Part shown: one piece after another, positions 1 through 8,252 of the stretch | Layout of the letters: each line of letters starts with the position of its first letter | Position numbering within the stretch: position 1 is the stretch's first letter | Source: Clostridium homopropionicum DSM 5847 | GTDB taxonomy: Bacteria; Bacillota; Clostridia; Clostridiales; Clostridiaceae | DNA: 64,000 nucleotides | NCBI RefSeq assembly: GCF_001263795.1 | Contig: NZ_LHUR01000011.1 | Span: 62,001-126,000, forward strand | Reading direction: 5' to 3' | Notes under the pieces: generated by a model | Database searches by the model: none | The model's input: the letters and a program-made list of their open reading frames with translations, nothing else | What the model was told of the DNA's origin: nothing | Program-made: the position numbers and the translations under genes

Positions 1-265
1 TAATAGGCATGGTTATTTTATCTTCTACATTTTCACCATTGAGAATAAGCTTGTTATTTTCAAAATGCATTTCTAATCTATCTATTAAGTTACATAAAGC
101 TTGGATATTGTTTGAAGAAATTTTCATTTCCATTGCTTTAAGTGTAATTGCCCTATACATCGCTCCAGTATTTATGTACATAAGATTAAACTTATTACCT
201 ACCATTTTTGCAATTGTACTTTTGCCTGCACCAGCTGGTCCATCTATAGCTACAGTAATTCTCAA
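1..265 (-). CDS. cmk: Cytidylate kinase, N-terminal part (cut by window edge)
   Basis: Cytidylate kinase phosphorylates CMP and dCMP with ATP in the cytoplasm. Only the first 88 or so codons are present; the gene runs off the left edge. The P-loop GPAGAGKST is at residues 9-17, followed by the family stretch YINTGAMYRAIT. I chose the TTG at 263-265 because AAGGCGG lies about 8 bases upstream and the conserved N-terminus begins right after it. The gene follows the FAD-binding gene by about 86 bp on the same strand, so the two are probably co-transcribed. Identification is firm from the nucleotide-binding region; the rest is unseen. Confidence 0.9.
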   Translation of the reverse strand, partial: MRITVAIDGPAGAGKSTIAKMVGNKFNLMYINTGAMYRAITLKAMEMKISSNNIQALCNLIDRLEMHFENNKLILNGENVEDKITMPI

Positions 266-351
266 AATAATACCGCCTTTCTTAAATGAAACATAAATAT
301 TATATTCTAGGTAAAATATTAAAATCCTCTAAATTAATATATAGTATTGTA

Positions 352-1572
352 TTAATCTATTATACTGCTGCCTGCAAGATAACCAGTTGACAAAGCAATT
401 TGAATATTAAAGCCACCAGTATAGGCATCAACATCAATAAGCTCTCCTGCAAAATATAGATTATCTACAATTTTAGATTTCATAGTAGAAGGGTCTATTT
501 CTTTTGTGTTAATTCCTCCAGAAGTAATTATAGCTTCTGCAATTGGTCTTAATCCTTTTATTTCAAGCTTAAAATTCTGTAGTAAATCAACTAAAGCTTT
601 TCTTTCTTCTTTTGTTATAGAATTTACTTTTTTATTTTCATCTATATTGCTAAGTTTTATAATAGTATTTATTAACTTTTGAGGTAACAAGTCATTTAAA
701 GAATTTTTAAAATCTTTATTAGAATACTTTATGAAATCTTTTTGTATTCTTTTATCTAATTCCTCTTTGGTTAAAGCCGGTTTTAAATTTATTACAGCCT
801 TAAGATTTTTTCTATTGTTTACTACTCTACTGGCACTAAGAACAATTGGACCTGATATGCCAAAATGGGTAAATAACATTTCACCAAATTCTTTATACAA
901 AGTTTTCTCATTTTCTTTTATTGATAACTCTACATTAACTAGTGATAACCCTTGCAAATCTTTTATATATTGTTCTTTTACCTCAATTGGAACTAGTGCA
1001 GCTTTTGGTTCAACAACACTGTGGCCTAATTCTTTAGAAAATCTATAACCATCTCCAGTGGAACCTGTCTGTGGATAAGATACTCCCCCTGTTGCAAAGA
1101 TGAAGTAATCTCCATATATCTTATTTCCATTTTCTAAAGTTAAGTAATTAATTTTATTTTCACTTTTATTTAATTCAACTATATTTGAATTTAGTAGAAC
1201 TTCTACTTTTTTATTAGCTAATTCCTTTTCAAGAGCTTTTATTATGTCTGAAGACTTATCAGACTTTGGGAAAACTCTATTGCCCCGTTCAACTTTTAGC
1301 TCAACACCAAGTTTGTTAAAAAAATCTATAGTATTCTCATTTGTAAAAGTATATAAACTGCTGTATAAGAAAGTTGGATTTACAGGTATATTATCAAAAA
1401 ACTCAGATATATCTTTGCTATTTGTTACATTACATCTACCTTTTCCAGTAATAAATAATTTCTTACCGAGTTTAGGATTTTTTTCAATTAAAGTTACTTT
1501 ATTTTTATTTGCTGCCGAGATAGCTGCCATCATGCCAGCAGGACCTCCACCTACAACTATTACTCTAGACAT
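352..1572 (-). CDS. NAD(P)/FAD-dependent oxidoreductase, HI0933/BaiN-like family
   Basis: A 406-residue flavoprotein of the HI0933 (YhiN/BaiN-like) family, often annotated as aminoacetone oxidase family FAD-binding enzyme; the real substrate is not known for most members. The N-terminus carries the dinucleotide-binding GGGPAG motif at about residues 8-13. The family signature TGKGRCNVTNS follows near residue 42, and a C-terminal FAD-contact stretch LYFAGELIDVDAYTGGFN is present. It has no signal peptide, so it should be cytosolic. In many clostridia this gene sits just upstream of cmk, as here. Full length, ATG start with a GGAGGAAG-type ribosome binding site. Confidence 0.9.
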   Translation of the reverse strand: MSRVIVVGGGPAGMMAAISAANKNKVTLIEKNPKLGKKLFITGKGRCNVTNSKDISEFFDNIPVNPTFLYSSLYTFTNENTIDFFNKLGVELKVERGNRVFPKSDKSSDIIKALEKELANKKVEVLLNSNIVELNKSENKINYLTLENGNKIYGDYFIFATGGVSYPQTGSTGDGYRFSKELGHSVVEPKAALVPIEVKEQYIKDLQGLSLVNVELSIKENEKTLYKEFGEMLFTHFGISGPIVLSASRVVNNRKNLKAVINLKPALTKEELDKRIQKDFIKYSNKDFKNSLNDLLPQKLINTIIKLSNIDENKKVNSITKEERKALVDLLQNFKLEIKGLRPIAEAIITSGGINTKEIDPSTMKSKIVDNLYFAGELIDVDAYTGGFNIQIALSTGYLAGSSIID

Positions 1573-1673
1573 TTTCTTCCTCCTATATTTAAGGAAAATA
1601 ATTATATTCTTACTAATATAATTTAATATAATAAACTATTTTATTCAAGCATATATAAACAATTATATTTCCA

Positions 1674-1705
1674 TAAAAAAAGCAAGAAATTACATATAAT
1701 TTCTT
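1674..1705 (-). terminator. Rho-independent terminator after the RpiR-type gene
   Basis: A perfect 9-bp stem (AAGAAATTA / TAATTTCTT, 1684-1692 with 1697-1705) and a 4-base loop lie just past the RpiR-type stop codon. A run of U follows in the minus-strand transcript (the A run at about 1675-1681). This separates the regulator from the flavoprotein-cmk unit downstream. Confidence 0.8.
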
Positions 1706-1716
1706 ACTCTAGTTTT

Positions 1717-2589
1717 CTATTCTTCCTTTTTATAAGAATATACTTGATATTCTTCCCAAATTGTCTCAAGCTCTTTAAATAAATTTGAAATATAATCTTT
1801 TTCTCTTAGTCCTACAGCTACAATTAAAGCATTTATAACACTTAATGGAGCAACTAATGAATCTACAAAGGATGCCATATTACTTTGAGCGATTAAAGTA
1901 TATTCTGCTCTAGTAGCAAGCGGAGAAAGAAGACTATCTGTTATTGCAACAACCTTTGTCCCTTTGCTCTGAGCAAAAGAAAGTGCTTCAACAGTTCTTG
2001 CAGCATATCTTGGGAAACCTATTCCGATTACCAAGTCATCTTTTGTAACATTAATCATTTGATCAAATACATCACTTATTCCATGCTTTACTACCTTTAC
2101 ATTGTCTAATATCATGTTTAGATAGAATCCTAAGAATTCTGCTAATACTGTTGAGCTTCTAAGCCCAATTATGTAAATTTTTTTTGCTTTAAAAATATTA
2201 TCTACAACTTCTTCAAAATCCTTATGATTTATTTTCTCTAAGGTTGAACGAATATTTTCCATATCGGCTTTTAATACACCCTTAAGTGCATTTTCTTGAT
2301 TTATAAGACTATTTGATATTTCTATTCTTTGAACTGTTGTAAGCTTATTTTTAATTAAGTCATGAAGTGCCTTTTGCAATTTTGGATACCCACTAAATCC
2401 AAGTTCATTGGCAAACCTTACAACAGTAGATTCACTTACACCAACACTTGTTCCTAATTTTGCAGCAGTCATAAAAGCTGCTTTATCATAATGCTTTAAT
2501 ATATATTCTGCTATTAACTTTTGGCCCTTACTTAACCTTGGGAATTTCATTTGAATGGTTCTCATTAAATCCTGATTGTTTTCATCCAT
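1717..2589 (-). CDS. MurR/RpiR family transcriptional regulator
   Basis: A 290-residue regulator. Residues 1-80 form the HTH_6 DNA-binding domain (KGQKLIAEYILKHYDKAAFMT, then SVGVSESTVVRFANELGFSG). Residues about 125-255 form a SIS domain, which in this family binds a phosphosugar or amino-sugar phosphate. The segment IIGLRSSTVLAEFLGFYL matches the sugar-phosphate contact region. The controlled genes cannot be told from the neighbourhood: rluB lies upstream and the flavoprotein gene downstream, past a terminator. Family members regulate sugar or cell-wall amino-sugar use; any such role here is inference. Confidence 0.92.
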   Translation of the reverse strand: MDENNQDLMRTIQMKFPRLSKGQKLIAEYILKHYDKAAFMTAAKLGTSVGVSESTVVRFANELGFSGYPKLQKALHDLIKNKLTTVQRIEISNSLINQENALKGVLKADMENIRSTLEKINHKDFEEVVDNIFKAKKIYIIGLRSSTVLAEFLGFYLNMILDNVKVVKHGISDVFDQMINVTKDDLVIGIGFPRYAARTVEALSFAQSKGTKVVAITDSLLSPLATRAEYTLIAQSNMASFVDSLVAPLSVINALIVAVGLREKDYISNLFKELETIWEEYQVYSYKKEE

Positions 2590-2705
2590 AAGTATCTAAT
2601 CCTTTCTCAACTTGCAGAAAAATGAAATTTTTATTTCATTTTAACATCAATTAAAATACTAATCAATATAAAATGCATAATTAGTAATCTATTTATTCAT
2701 AAAAT

Positions 2706-3419
2706 CTATCCTAAACTTTTTAAATATTCAACTTCTTCCCTATCTAAATTTCTCCACTTTCCCTTTTCCAGTGTACCTAGATTTATCTTCCCTACTGCTA
2801 CTCTTTTTAAGGCAATAACAGGATGACCTATTACATCACACATTTTTCTTATTTGCCTGTTTTTACCTTCGTGTATAGTAATTTTCACCTTGCATTTATC
2901 ATTTAATTCTTCAAGAATTCTAAAATTAGCCTTTGCAGTAATATACCCGCCAATATCAACACCATTGCAAAATTGGTAAATTGAGTCCTTACTAGGAATT
3001 CCTTTTATAACAGCAATATAAATTTTGTTCACTTCTTCTCTTGGATGAATTAGCTTATTATATACATCTCCATCATTAGTAAGTAAAATTAGTCCTGAAG
3101 TATTATAGTCCAGCCTTCCAATAGGATAAACTCTTTCTTCCACATCAACTAAATCAATTATAGTTTTTCTATTTCGCTCGTCCTTTACAGTAGAAACTAC
3201 TCCTTCAGGTTTATGCAGGGCAATATAAACTTTCTTTTCCTCTAAAAAAATAGGCTTTGAATCTACTAAAACTTCATCTGAACCTGGAGTTACTTTAAAG
3301 CCTAATTCTCTAATTACCTCTCCATTAACTCTTACTCTTCCTTCTAGAATTATTTCTTCACACTTTCTTCTAGATGCAACACCACAAGTTGCCATATATT
3401 TTTGAAGTCTTTCTTCCAT
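2706..3419 (-). CDS. rluB: 23S rRNA pseudouridine synthase, RluB/RsuA family
   Basis: A 237-residue RsuA-family pseudouridine synthase that isomerises uridine to pseudouridine in 23S rRNA. Residues 1-60 are an S4 RNA-binding domain (EERLQKYMATCGVASRRKCEE). The catalytic motif GRLDYNTSGL places the nucleophilic aspartate at residue 104, and KNRQIRKMCDVIGHPV is the conserved C-terminal motif. Length is normal for the family. It sits between the HNH gene and the RpiR-type regulator on the same strand. The exact target uridine (RluB-type site) is inferred from family membership. Confidence 0.92.
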   Translation of the reverse strand: MEERLQKYMATCGVASRRKCEEIILEGRVRVNGEVIRELGFKVTPGSDEVLVDSKPIFLEEKKVYIALHKPEGVVSTVKDERNRKTIIDLVDVEERVYPIGRLDYNTSGLILLTNDGDVYNKLIHPREEVNKIYIAVIKGIPSKDSIYQFCNGVDIGGYITAKANFRILEELNDKCKVKITIHEGKNRQIRKMCDVIGHPVIALKRVAVGKINLGTLEKGKWRNLDREEVEYLKSLG

Positions 3420-3492
3420 ATGTATCCCCTTTGTTTATTTTTAAAATTATTATATAGTCTTTTCATTTTTTAATCAAACTTATCCTGTGCTG

Positions 3493-3843
3493 TTAGTATA
3501 GCTTACCGCCCATGATTATTCTTATAATTTCAATTTTTTTATATCCCTTTTTATATTTATTTAGCTTTGATTGTAACCTTTTAGCTTGAAAAGGATTAAT
3601 CTTTATATTATCAATGATTTCTTCTATTGTATAATAGTCCTTATTTAATATTTCCATTAAATAATCCTGCATTTTCTTTTTATATAGTAAGTCTACTTCT
3701 CTATTTTTATGAGGTCCTTCCTCTTCTCTATGATGATATGGGCATAATTCTATGTAATTGCAAGGTATATCAAAACCACCTTGGTTTTTGTATACTATAT
3801 GATGACGTTCACTTGATTTACCACAAATAACACAGTAACACAT
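3493..3843 (-). CDS. Small HNH-type zinc-binding protein, possible nuclease
   Basis: A 116-residue protein with an HNH/McrA-like N-terminus. CVICGKSSERHHIVYKNQGG supplies a Cys pair and the double His, and NYIELCPYHHREEEGPHK supplies a second Cys/His group. This fits a beta-beta-alpha metal fold within the first 50 residues. The C-terminal half is basic (KKGYKKIE) and has no recognised domain. The start is an ATG with TTTGGAGAAG upstream. It is not beside any phage or restriction gene, and I cannot name a substrate. Similar stand-alone small HNH proteins occur in other clostridia. It could be a structural zinc protein rather than an active nuclease. Confidence 0.75.
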   Translation of the reverse strand: MCYCVICGKSSERHHIVYKNQGGFDIPCNYIELCPYHHREEEGPHKNREVDLLYKKKMQDYLMEILNKDYYTIEEIIDNIKINPFQAKRLQSKLNKYKKGYKKIEIIRIIMGGKLY

Positions 3844-3921
3844 TTTATCTTCTCCAAATATTTTAATATTTAATATATAATATACACATTTATTTAAAAA
3901 TTTTCTATAATATAAGTTTTA

Positions 3922-3950
3922 TTGTATTTTAAAATAACAAATGATATATT
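3922..3950 (+). promoter_or_regulatory. Sigma-A-type promoter of the THUMP methyltransferase gene
   Basis: TTGTAT (3922-3927) and TATATT (3945-3950) are separated by exactly 17 bases, about 36 bases upstream of the TTG start. A TATAAT a few bases further on is an alternative -10. The region is the divergent intergenic space shared with the HNH gene. Confidence 0.6.
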
Positions 3951-3986
3951 ATAATAAGCTAAATTTATAAGAGAGGAAGAGTTCTA

Positions 3987-5129
3987 TTGGCTAATTATGA
4001 AATTGTAGCTACAACTGCTTTCGGAATAGAAGCTATTGCAGCAAAAGAGATAAAAAAGCTTGGCTATAAGGATTTACTTGTGGAAAATGGTAAGATAACC
4101 TATAAGGGAGACGAGGAATGTATTTGTAAGTCCAACCTTTGGTTAAGATGTGCAGACAGAATTTATATTAAATTAGCAGAATTTAAGGCTACCAGCTTTG
4201 AAGAGCTTTTTCAAGGTTCTAAAGCTATAGATTGGGCTGAATACTTACCTGAAGATGCAAACTTTATAATAAATGCAAAATCCGTAAAATCTCAATTATT
4301 TAGTCTATCTGATATACAGGCAATCGTAAAAAAATCAATAGTTGAAAAATTGAAGGAAACTTATGAAATTGAATGGTTTGAAGAAACTGGCGGTAAATAT
4401 CCTATTTTGGTTTCCATATTAAATGATAAGGTTACTATTTTACTTGATACAAGTGGAGAAGCTTTACACAAAAGAGGTTATAGAGAAATAGGAAGTGCAG
4501 CTCCTTTAAAAGAAACTTTGGCAGCAGCTCTTGTTATTATCAGCAATTGGAGGTATGACAGATATTTTATTGATCCTTTCTGTGGTTCTGGTACTATTCC
4601 AATAGAGGCTGCATTAATTGCAAAAAATATTGCTCCAGGACTTAACAGAAGCTTTGTTTGTGAAGAATGGGATTTTATCATTTCTAGTCTTACTTGGAAA
4701 AAGGTTAGAAAAGAAGCTTACGAAGCAATTATTCAAGATAAAGAGTTTAAAATCTTTGGATATGATATTGATCCAGAAGTTATAAGAATCGCTAGACAAA
4801 ACGCTGTAAAAGCTGGAGTAGATGATATAATTCACTTTCAAACTCAACCAGTTCAAGAGTTAACTACTAGTAAGGAATATGGAACTATTGTTTGCAACCC
4901 ACCTTATGGGGAAAGACTTAGTGAAAAAAAAGAAATAGAAAAGCTATATCAAGAAATGGGCTTAGTCTTCAAAAAATTAGTTAATTGGTCATATTTTATT
5001 ATCACTTCTTTTGAAGAATTCGAAAAATTCTTTGGCAAGAAATCTGATAAAAACAGAAAATTATTTAATGGAAGAATTCAATGTTATTACTATCAATACA
5101 TCGGGCCAAAGCCGCCTAAAAAAGTATAA
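3987..5129 (+). CDS. THUMP-domain class I SAM-dependent RNA methyltransferase (RlmL/YpsC family)
   Basis: A 380-residue RNA N2-guanine methyltransferase of the RlmL/YpsC type, expected to modify 23S rRNA. An N-terminal ferredoxin-like plus THUMP region spans about residues 1-155. The methyltransferase core follows, with FIDPFCGSGTIPIEAALIA as SAM motif I and CNPPYGERL as the catalytic NPPY motif. Translation starts at TTG (3987-3989), preceded by GAGAGGAAGAG. It is a monocistronic gene on the strand opposite its neighbours, ending in a palindrome shared with the convergent small membrane gene. The modified base is inferred from family. Confidence 0.92.
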   Translation: MANYEIVATTAFGIEAIAAKEIKKLGYKDLLVENGKITYKGDEECICKSNLWLRCADRIYIKLAEFKATSFEELFQGSKAIDWAEYLPEDANFIINAKSVKSQLFSLSDIQAIVKKSIVEKLKETYEIEWFEETGGKYPILVSILNDKVTILLDTSGEALHKRGYREIGSAAPLKETLAAALVIISNWRYDRYFIDPFCGSGTIPIEAALIAKNIAPGLNRSFVCEEWDFIISSLTWKKVRKEAYEAIIQDKEFKIFGYDIDPEVIRIARQNAVKAGVDDIIHFQTQPVQELTTSKEYGTIVCNPPYGERLSEKKEIEKLYQEMGLVFKKLVNWSYFIITSFEEFEKFFGKKSDKNRKLFNGRIQCYYYQYIGPKPPKKV

Positions 5130-5141
5130 AACTTTATGTAA

Positions 5142-5170
5142 AGGACTATTGTTTTCCAAGCAATAGTCCT
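5142..5170. terminator. Bidirectional terminator hairpin between convergent genes
   Basis: A perfect 10-bp stem, AGGACTATTG (5142-5151) pairing with CAATAGTCCT (5161-5170), has a 9-base loop. Short A/T tracts flank both sides. It lies between the 3' ends of the methyltransferase gene and the convergent small membrane gene, so it can serve both. Confidence 0.7.
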
Positions 5171-5178
5171 CTTTAGAA

Positions 5179-5466
5179 TTATTTAGTTTTTTGATAAACA
5201 TTACTAACCGCAGAAACTAAATCGTGAGTAAAATTTGCTCCCCTAGATATTAAAATACCTGTTAAGATAACTCCTGAATAAGGTATAATTGTGTTAATTC
5301 CTATATATGAGAATATATCGGTGCCAGTTGTAAATGCTAAAAAAATACCTATAATTAATGCTCCTATTCTATCTTTGCATAATTTACCCTTTTGCCAAGT
5401 CATCTTTAAAGTTTCCCATAGAGCTTCTCCCACCATAGAAATTACTATTAATGATAACAGATTCAT
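5179..5466 (-). CDS. Small hydrophobic membrane protein of unknown function
   Basis: A 95-residue protein with two or three likely membrane segments (about residues 1-15, 33-52 and 59-76) separated by a short basic stretch (WQKGKLCKDR). The size and layout resemble phage-holin-like small membrane proteins of Firmicutes, but no lysin or phage gene is near and I do not assign that role. It has an ATG start behind a GGGAAG-type site. It lies 37 bp downstream of the FAD-dependent oxidoreductase gene on the same strand. Confidence 0.7.
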   Translation of the reverse strand: MNLLSLIVISMVGEALWETLKMTWQKGKLCKDRIGALIIGIFLAFTTGTDIFSYIGINTIIPYSGVILTGILISRGANFTHDLVSAVSNVYQKTK

Positions 5467-5503
5467 TAATTTCCCTTCCCAAAATTGATCTCAAACTATT
5501 CTA

Positions 5504-6778
5504 CTATACTTCTTTATTAAATATATCTGTTAATCCTAGATTTTCAATTCTTTTTTTGATTACTTCTTTGTCAATAGTATATAAGCCTAATTCCTTCATT
5601 CTATTGAAATAAACTGATCCAGCAAAGGTAAATCTACTCTTTTTATCATTTTCTTCTAAAAATCTTTGGTTCGAAAAATTAATAATATCTCCTATTACAG
5701 TCTCATTAGGAAGTACAATTAATTCTTTACCTTTAAATAATCTAACTGCATTATTTCCTGCAAGAGAACCTGTACATATTGCTTCAGTATGCCCTACAAA
5801 TAAACCTGCCTTTTCCCCTGCACAGAATAAATTATCAATTCCCTTAACCTTCATTGTGTTATCTCTTGGAGTAATTGCCAAATACCTTATAGAATTGCCC
5901 TTGCCACCAGCATATGGATCTATATATTTTGCATGTTCAAAACCTTTTATTTTTCTAAGTTTATCCAAAGGGTAATATGAAGTCATTAGCTTTGCATGTC
6001 CTGTATCAAGAAGAACGATATTCTCTGCAAACTCTTTCAAAGCATATTGTTGGCATACTTTTATTTTAAGTTTATCCAAATTAATATCCTCATCAGGTAT
6101 CTTAACTACCACTACCCCCTTTTCTTCTAATTCATCAATAATATCCTTGTCAATACTTTCTTTACTTAGCTTACAAGACCCGCTAAAAGCTCCATAGACT
6201 TCATCTGCCCTTTCTCCCTTTAGATCCTCAATTCCTGCTCTTTGGCTAATACTTATTCTTGGACCAAAAGCTGGACATCTAAGTACGCACATGGAACATC
6301 CATTTCCATATCTTAAGCAGTTTCCCATAGGTCCTGTTGTACCAGTTGTTTCAATAAAAACATCGCCTTCTTCATAGGAGCCGTCGCTTAGGTATATACC
6401 TTTTATAGTATCTTTATCTTTTTTTACATTTACAACCCTTGAAGATAGTCTTAGCTTAATGCCCATTCCAAGCAAATATTCACTTACTTCTGATTCTATT
6501 CTATTTACATCATAAAGCCATGCATGTTCATGACCAGGAAATTCTATATCTTTATGAAGGCTATTTTCGTCAGTTAATTTTATTAAGTCTCCTGCTCCAA
6601 GAGCAATTAATTCTTCGCTGGCAGTATATCTTCCGTTATTTCTCATTATGCCCCCAACATTTCCAAGCCCTAATAACATATCAGTCTTTTCAAAAATGGT
6701 TACATCTGCACCAGCCTTTTTTGCTGTAACAGCTGCGGCGCAGCCGGACCAACCGCCCCCGATTACTATTATTTTCAT
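5504..6778 (-). CDS. FAD-dependent oxidoreductase with Cys cluster, partner of the iron-sulfur flavoprotein
   Basis: A 424-residue flavoprotein of unknown substrate. The N-terminal IIVIGGGWSGCAAAVTAKKAGADVTIFEK region is a Rossmann FAD-binding fold with GGGWSG near residue 7. The C-terminal stretch IDNLFCAGEKAGLFVGHTEA resembles the GidA/TrmFO FAD-contact region. A Cys group, CSMCVLRCP in the middle of the protein, could hold a metal or iron-sulfur cluster. Its ATG overlaps the stop of the upstream iron-sulfur flavoprotein gene by 4 bp, so the two are translationally coupled and probably form one complex. It is not trmFO itself, on length and motif differences. Confidence 0.8.
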   Translation of the reverse strand: MKIIVIGGGWSGCAAAVTAKKAGADVTIFEKTDMLLGLGNVGGIMRNNGRYTASEELIALGAGDLIKLTDENSLHKDIEFPGHEHAWLYDVNRIESEVSEYLLGMGIKLRLSSRVVNVKKDKDTIKGIYLSDGSYEEGDVFIETTGTTGPMGNCLRYGNGCSMCVLRCPAFGPRISISQRAGIEDLKGERADEVYGAFSGSCKLSKESIDKDIIDELEEKGVVVVKIPDEDINLDKLKIKVCQQYALKEFAENIVLLDTGHAKLMTSYYPLDKLRKIKGFEHAKYIDPYAGGKGNSIRYLAITPRDNTMKVKGIDNLFCAGEKAGLFVGHTEAICTGSLAGNNAVRLFKGKELIVLPNETVIGDIINFSNQRFLEENDKKSRFTFAGSVYFNRMKELGLYTIDKEVIKKRIENLGLTDIFNKEV

Positions 6779-7758
6779 ATAAGTCTCCTCCCCTCAAATA
6801 AGTATTTAGGTTCTACTTGAAGCTTGCAAAGACGTTTAATAACGTGTCCTTTAAATCTTACCGTACATGCACCGCAAACTCCCTCACCGCAGCACATCTT
6901 CGCATTGTTGCAACAAGAATAATTCTGCTCATCTCCTAATAATTCTAAAATTTTATAAATTAATATATCTGCACCTGCACAATGGATTAGATTAGGATTT
7001 TTTTCTTTTATTAGATCATGTAATAGTTTTTTAAACTCATTGGTTAACTCTCCAGCTTCAAAGGTAGAAATTTCAATTAGCTCTATATTGTATTTTTTTA
7101 AATATTCTTTAGTAAAAATCTCCTTGTATTCGGCTTTGTCAATAATAACTGTAACTTTATTTTCATTACTATATAACTTTTTTAATACAGGCAGCATAGG
7201 TGCAAGACCAATTGATCTTGCAATTATTATTGAGTTTCCCTTACTAGCTTTTAATATATTTCTAAGGCCTAAAACACCATTCCAATAAGGTCCTCTTACC
7301 ATTATGTTATCTTCTATATTTAATTCTTCAATTTTTTTTGTTTTAACTCCATTTATCTCTATAGCAAAAGTTATTGTATTATTATCAGAATCAATATCCA
7401 TTATTGAAATTGGAGCATCAAAATATTCTTTAAAATTAGGATTTCTTAAGAATACATAGCTACCAGGATGCACTAGTGGTTGAATTAAATCCTGAGAAGC
7501 TTCTATGGATATAATTAGCAATTTGTCATCGATTAATGTCTTGTTTACTATTTTACATAAGTAGCTTTTTCTATCTTCTTTAGCCTTATTTCCATTCCAA
7601 ATAAATTCTTGATATATACAAGTTCCTTTCCAATTAATGCAATCACAAAAGGTTTTATTACAAAGCTCAGAACATAAAATGCAGTCCCCGGTTTCAGCAA
7701 GATGGCAAGGACAATATTCAGTTCCAGCATCAATACAATCAACTATCTCATACTTCAT
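6775..7758 (-). CDS. Iron-sulfur flavoprotein reductase, PyrK/ferredoxin-NADP reductase-like
   Basis: A 327-residue protein usually labelled sulfide/dihydroorotate dehydrogenase-like FAD/NAD-binding protein. Residues 1-60 are very Cys-rich (CPCHLAETGDCILCSELC). A ferredoxin-reductase-type FAD domain follows, with HPGSYVFLRN as the flavin-contact motif, and then an NAD-binding domain (IIARSIGLAPMLPVL). A C-terminal CCGEGVCGACTVRF plus a later Cys fits a PyrK-type [2Fe-2S] cluster. The first gene of a two-gene unit, it has a GGAGG site before the ATG and probably feeds electrons from NAD(P)H to the overlapping flavoprotein. No pyr gene is adjacent except distant pyrR, so a role in pyrimidine synthesis is unlikely. 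Confidence 0.82.
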   Translation of the reverse strand: MKYEIVDCIDAGTEYCPCHLAETGDCILCSELCNKTFCDCINWKGTCIYQEFIWNGNKAKEDRKSYLCKIVNKTLIDDKLLIISIEASQDLIQPLVHPGSYVFLRNPNFKEYFDAPISIMDIDSDNNTITFAIEINGVKTKKIEELNIEDNIMVRGPYWNGVLGLRNILKASKGNSIIIARSIGLAPMLPVLKKLYSNENKVTVIIDKAEYKEIFTKEYLKKYNIELIEISTFEAGELTNEFKKLLHDLIKEKNPNLIHCAGADILIYKILELLGDEQNYSCCNNAKMCCGEGVCGACTVRFKGHVIKRLCKLQVEPKYLFEGRRLI

Positions 7759-7776
7759 ACATGCGCCTCCTTAACC

Positions 7777-7804
7777 ACTATACTATTAAAATATTTTAAG
7801 TTAA
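7777..7804 (-). promoter_or_regulatory. Possible promoter of the flavoprotein pair
   Basis: On the minus strand TTAACT (7799-7804) and TATAGT (7777-7782) are 16 bases apart. They lie downstream of the preceding gene's terminator and just upstream of the ribosome binding site. The -35 is weak, so this is tentative. Confidence 0.35.
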
Positions 7805-7829
7805 TGCCTTTTGTTACACAGTTGACGAA

Positions 7830-7876
7830 TAAAATAAAGGTTTCCCAAAAGTAATATCTTACCTTTAGGAAACCTT
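7830..7876 (-). terminator. Rho-independent terminator after the 66-residue gene
   Basis: A 9-bp perfect outer stem, AAGGTTTCC (7837-7845) with GGAAACCTT (7868-7876), has further pairing inside. A U-rich tract follows in the minus-strand transcript. It separates the small gene upstream from the flavoprotein pair. Confidence 0.8.
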
Positions 7877-7928
7877 CATGTTTGAATTTTTCTAAGCTAA
7901 AAATAATATTTTATAAGCTTATTAGATT

Positions 7929-8129
7929 TTAAAATAGAATTTCCATGGATCTCAAATCCTCTGCCAAAATCTCTCTATCTAAAATTTTAATTTTTGTTAC
8001 TTCGATCTTTTTAGTATTCATTAGATATTTAATTATTTTTAAGTAATTTAAGCTGCTTATTACTTTTGATGTCTCTTCCTCACTCAGCACCTCTTTAACA
8101 CCATTTTTATAATTTAGTGCTAGTCTCAT
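7929..8129 (-). CDS. Small hypothetical protein, 66 residues
   Basis: A short soluble protein I do not recognise. It has no Cys, no membrane segment and mixed charge, with a Lys/Ile-rich middle (NYLKIIKYLMNTKKIEV). It looks real because a strong GGAGGG site stands 6 bases before the ATG, and it has its own downstream terminator and clear intergenic space on both sides. It may be monocistronic. Function unknown. Confidence 0.65.
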   Translation of the reverse strand: MRLALNYKNGVKEVLSEEETSKVISSLNYLKIIKYLMNTKKIEVTKIKILDREILAEDLRSMEILF

Positions 8130-8220
8130 TTTATTCCCTCCATTTATTTGCTCTAATATAATTTATATTCTATTAAAAATAAAAAATACTCATTTAAATA
8201 ATAAATTATATTTTTTCATA

Positions 8221-8252
8221 AACAAAAAGAAGCCTTATAATTAAGACTTCTC
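8221..8252 (-). terminator. Terminator overlapping the end of the first dacF-like gene
   Basis: AGAAGCCTTA / TAAGACTTCT (8229-8252, loop ATTA-like) contains the stop codon of the carboxypeptidase gene. A UUUUUGUUU tract follows on the minus strand. One G-U pair interrupts an otherwise complete stem. Confidence 0.75.

Noticed and set aside
9-296. A hydrophobic 95-codon plus-strand frame at the left edge
   Set aside because: It is the antisense of cmk, whose P-loop and family motifs are clear on the minus strand.
379-390. Another copy of the AACCAGTT repeat
   Set aside because: It is a short chance match inside the coding region of the flavoprotein gene, without inverted partner.
5179-5466. 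Phage holin
   Set aside because: Size and topology are compatible, but there is no endolysin or any phage gene nearby.
7759-7928. A riboswitch leader before the flavoprotein pair
   Set aside because: The only strong structure is the terminator hairpin of the preceding small gene; no conserved riboswitch core was recognised.
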